A stretch of 6,720 nucleotides of DNA, taken from contig JAUNUL010000162.1 in the NCBI GenBank assembly GCA_030538175.1, forward strand, positions 1 through 6,720, read 5' to 3'. Position 1 is the stretch's first letter. Each line of letters begins with the position of its first letter. This stretch comes from Propionibacteriaceae bacterium (lineage in GTDB: Bacteria > Actinomycetota > Actinomycetes > Propionibacteriales > Propionibacteriaceae). Shown here piece by piece: positions 5,850 to 6,720 of the stretch. A program made the translations under genes and the position numbers. A model generated the notes under the pieces. It was not told the origin of the DNA, made no database searches, and saw only the letters and a list, made by a program, of their open reading frames with translations.

Positions 5850-6720
5850 TCAGCGACGGGGGACGGTGGGGTCGCCGGCCCAGAACTTCCGTCCGGCCCA
5901 GAGGGCGACATAGACGAGTCCGACCAGGACGGGGACCTCGATCAGCGGCCCGACGACGCCGGCCAGCGCTTGGCCGGAGGTCACCCCGAACGTGCCGATC
6001 GCGACGGCGATGGCGAGCTCAAAGTTGTTGCCGGCCGCGGTGAATGACACCGCGGTCGACTTGGCATAGTTCAGCCCCAAAAACTTGGACGCCACCATCG
6101 AGCCGCCGAACATGGCGATGAAGTACGCCAACAGCGGCGGCGCCATCCGCGCCACCTCGAGCGGCCGCGAGGTGATGGCCTCCCCCTGCAGCGCGAACAG
6201 CAGCACCACGGTGAACAGCAGCCCGTACAAGGCCCACGGACCGATCTTGGGCAGGAAGGTCGACTCGTACCACTCGCGGCCCTTGGCGCGCTCGCCAAGC
6301 GTACGGGTCAGATAGCCCGCGACCAGCGGGATGCCGAGGAAGACGAGCACGCTGACGATGATCGCGACGAACGAGAAGTCGGCCGAGGTGGTCGGCAGCC
6401 CGAGCCAGCCGGGGAGGACCTGCAGATAGAACCAGCCGAGGACGCCGAACATCACGACCTGGAAGACGGAGTTGATCGCCACGAGCACCGCGGTGGCCTC
6501 CCGGTCCCCACAGGCCATGTCGTTCCAGATCAGGACCATCGCGATGCAGCGGGCGAGGCCGACGATGATCAGGCCGGTGCGATATTCGGGATGATCCGGC
6601 AGAAATGCCCACGCCAGCACGAACATGAACGCCGGCCCGACGATCCAGTTGAGCACCAGCGACAGCAGCAACAGCCTGCGATCGCCGGTGACACGATCAA
6701 TCTCGGTGTAGCGGACCTTG
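5850..6720 (-). CDS. acr3: Arsenite efflux permease of the Acr3 family, N-terminus outside the window
   Basis: This inner-membrane carrier (bile/arsenite/riboflavin transporter superfamily) expels arsenite using the proton gradient. The 289 visible residues begin in the cytoplasmic loop KVRYTEIDRVTGDRR and run through about eight helices to a stop at 5850-5852. Family signatures are LVLNWIVGP (21-29), GLARCIAMVLIWNDMACGDRE (54-74), FLGIPLVAGYLTR (127-139), SFTAAGNNFELAIAVAIGTFG (225-245) and GPLIEVPVLVGLVY (257-270). Cys58 of the visible part and Glu234 are 176 residues apart, exactly as the essential Cys129 and Glu305 of the Corynebacterium glutamicum protein. About 71 residues are therefore missing upstream. 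A TTG at 6671 is in frame, but the family sequence continues unbroken to the window edge, so it is not the start. The next gene, arsC, follows after 44 nt. Control is probably by an ArsR repressor upstream, which is not visible here. Confidence 0.95.
   Translation of the reverse strand, partial: KVRYTEIDRVTGDRRLLLLSLVLNWIVGPAFMFVLAWAFLPDHPEYRTGLIIVGLARCIAMVLIWNDMACGDREATAVLVAINSVFQVVMFGVLGWFYLQVLPGWLGLPTTSADFSFVAIIVSVLVFLGIPLVAGYLTRTLGERAKGREWYESTFLPKIGPWALYGLLFTVVLLFALQGEAITSRPLEVARMAPPLLAYFIAMFGGSMVASKFLGLNYAKSTAVSFTAAGNNFELAIAVAIGTFGVTSGQALAGVVGPLIEVPVLVGLVYVALWAGRKFWAGDPTVPRR

Noticed and set aside
6669..6671. TTG as the start of the Acr3 protein
   Set aside because: The residues before it (KVRYTEIDRVTGDRRL) match the family loop and continue to the edge, so the gene is simply cut by the window.
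1..6720. Insertion sequences, attachment sites, CRISPR repeats, tRNA or other RNA genes
   Set aside because: No transposase or integrase motif, spaced repeat array, or tRNA-like cloverleaf was seen on reading both strands; nearly all the sequence is accounted for by six genes.

Overview
The window is a compact, high-GC stretch in which every supportable gene lies on the minus strand. It suggests a mycothiol-producing actinobacterium. The reasons are the GC-rich codon use, an Acr3/ArsC pair resembling those of Corynebacterium, and a methylcrotonyl-CoA-type carboxyltransferase next to its biotin carboxylase, as in the mycobacterial accD1-accA1 pair. The order or genus cannot be fixed from the sequence alone.

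In transcription order (high to low coordinates) the layout is as follows. (1) About 6720-5850 is the 3' part of an Acr3 arsenite efflux permease whose start lies outside the window. (2) 5805-5392 is an LMW-phosphatase-fold arsenate reductase, ArsC. (3) 5381-3627 is a membrane-anchored, extracytoplasmic protein with a PQQ-like beta-propeller. (4) 3639-1843 is a polytopic membrane protein of about 15 helices that overlaps the previous gene by 13 nt. (5) 1735 (or up to 1804)-119 is an acyl-CoA carboxylase carboxyltransferase subunit of the MccB/AccD1 type. (6) 114 to beyond 1 is the N-terminus of the partner biotin carboxylase.

Three functional blocks therefore follow one another. The first is arsenic detoxification: ArsC reduces arsenate to arsenite and Acr3 exports it. 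The second is an uncharacterised envelope pair (propeller plus polytopic membrane protein), translationally coupled and only 10 nt after arsC. The third is a carboxylase pair, probably 3-methylcrotonyl-CoA carboxylase of leucine breakdown. The break between blocks two and three is the only place with room for a promoter. It carries a CRP/GlxR-like palindrome (TGTGA-N6-TCACT, 1866-1881) placed about 40 bp upstream of the start implied by a TAAAGT -10-like box (1845-1840), which is the geometry of a class II CRP-type promoter.

I saw no RNA gene, insertion sequence, CRISPR array, attachment site or convincing terminator. The most interesting points are the unassigned propeller/membrane pair beside the ars genes and the possible CRP-family control of the carboxylase operon.
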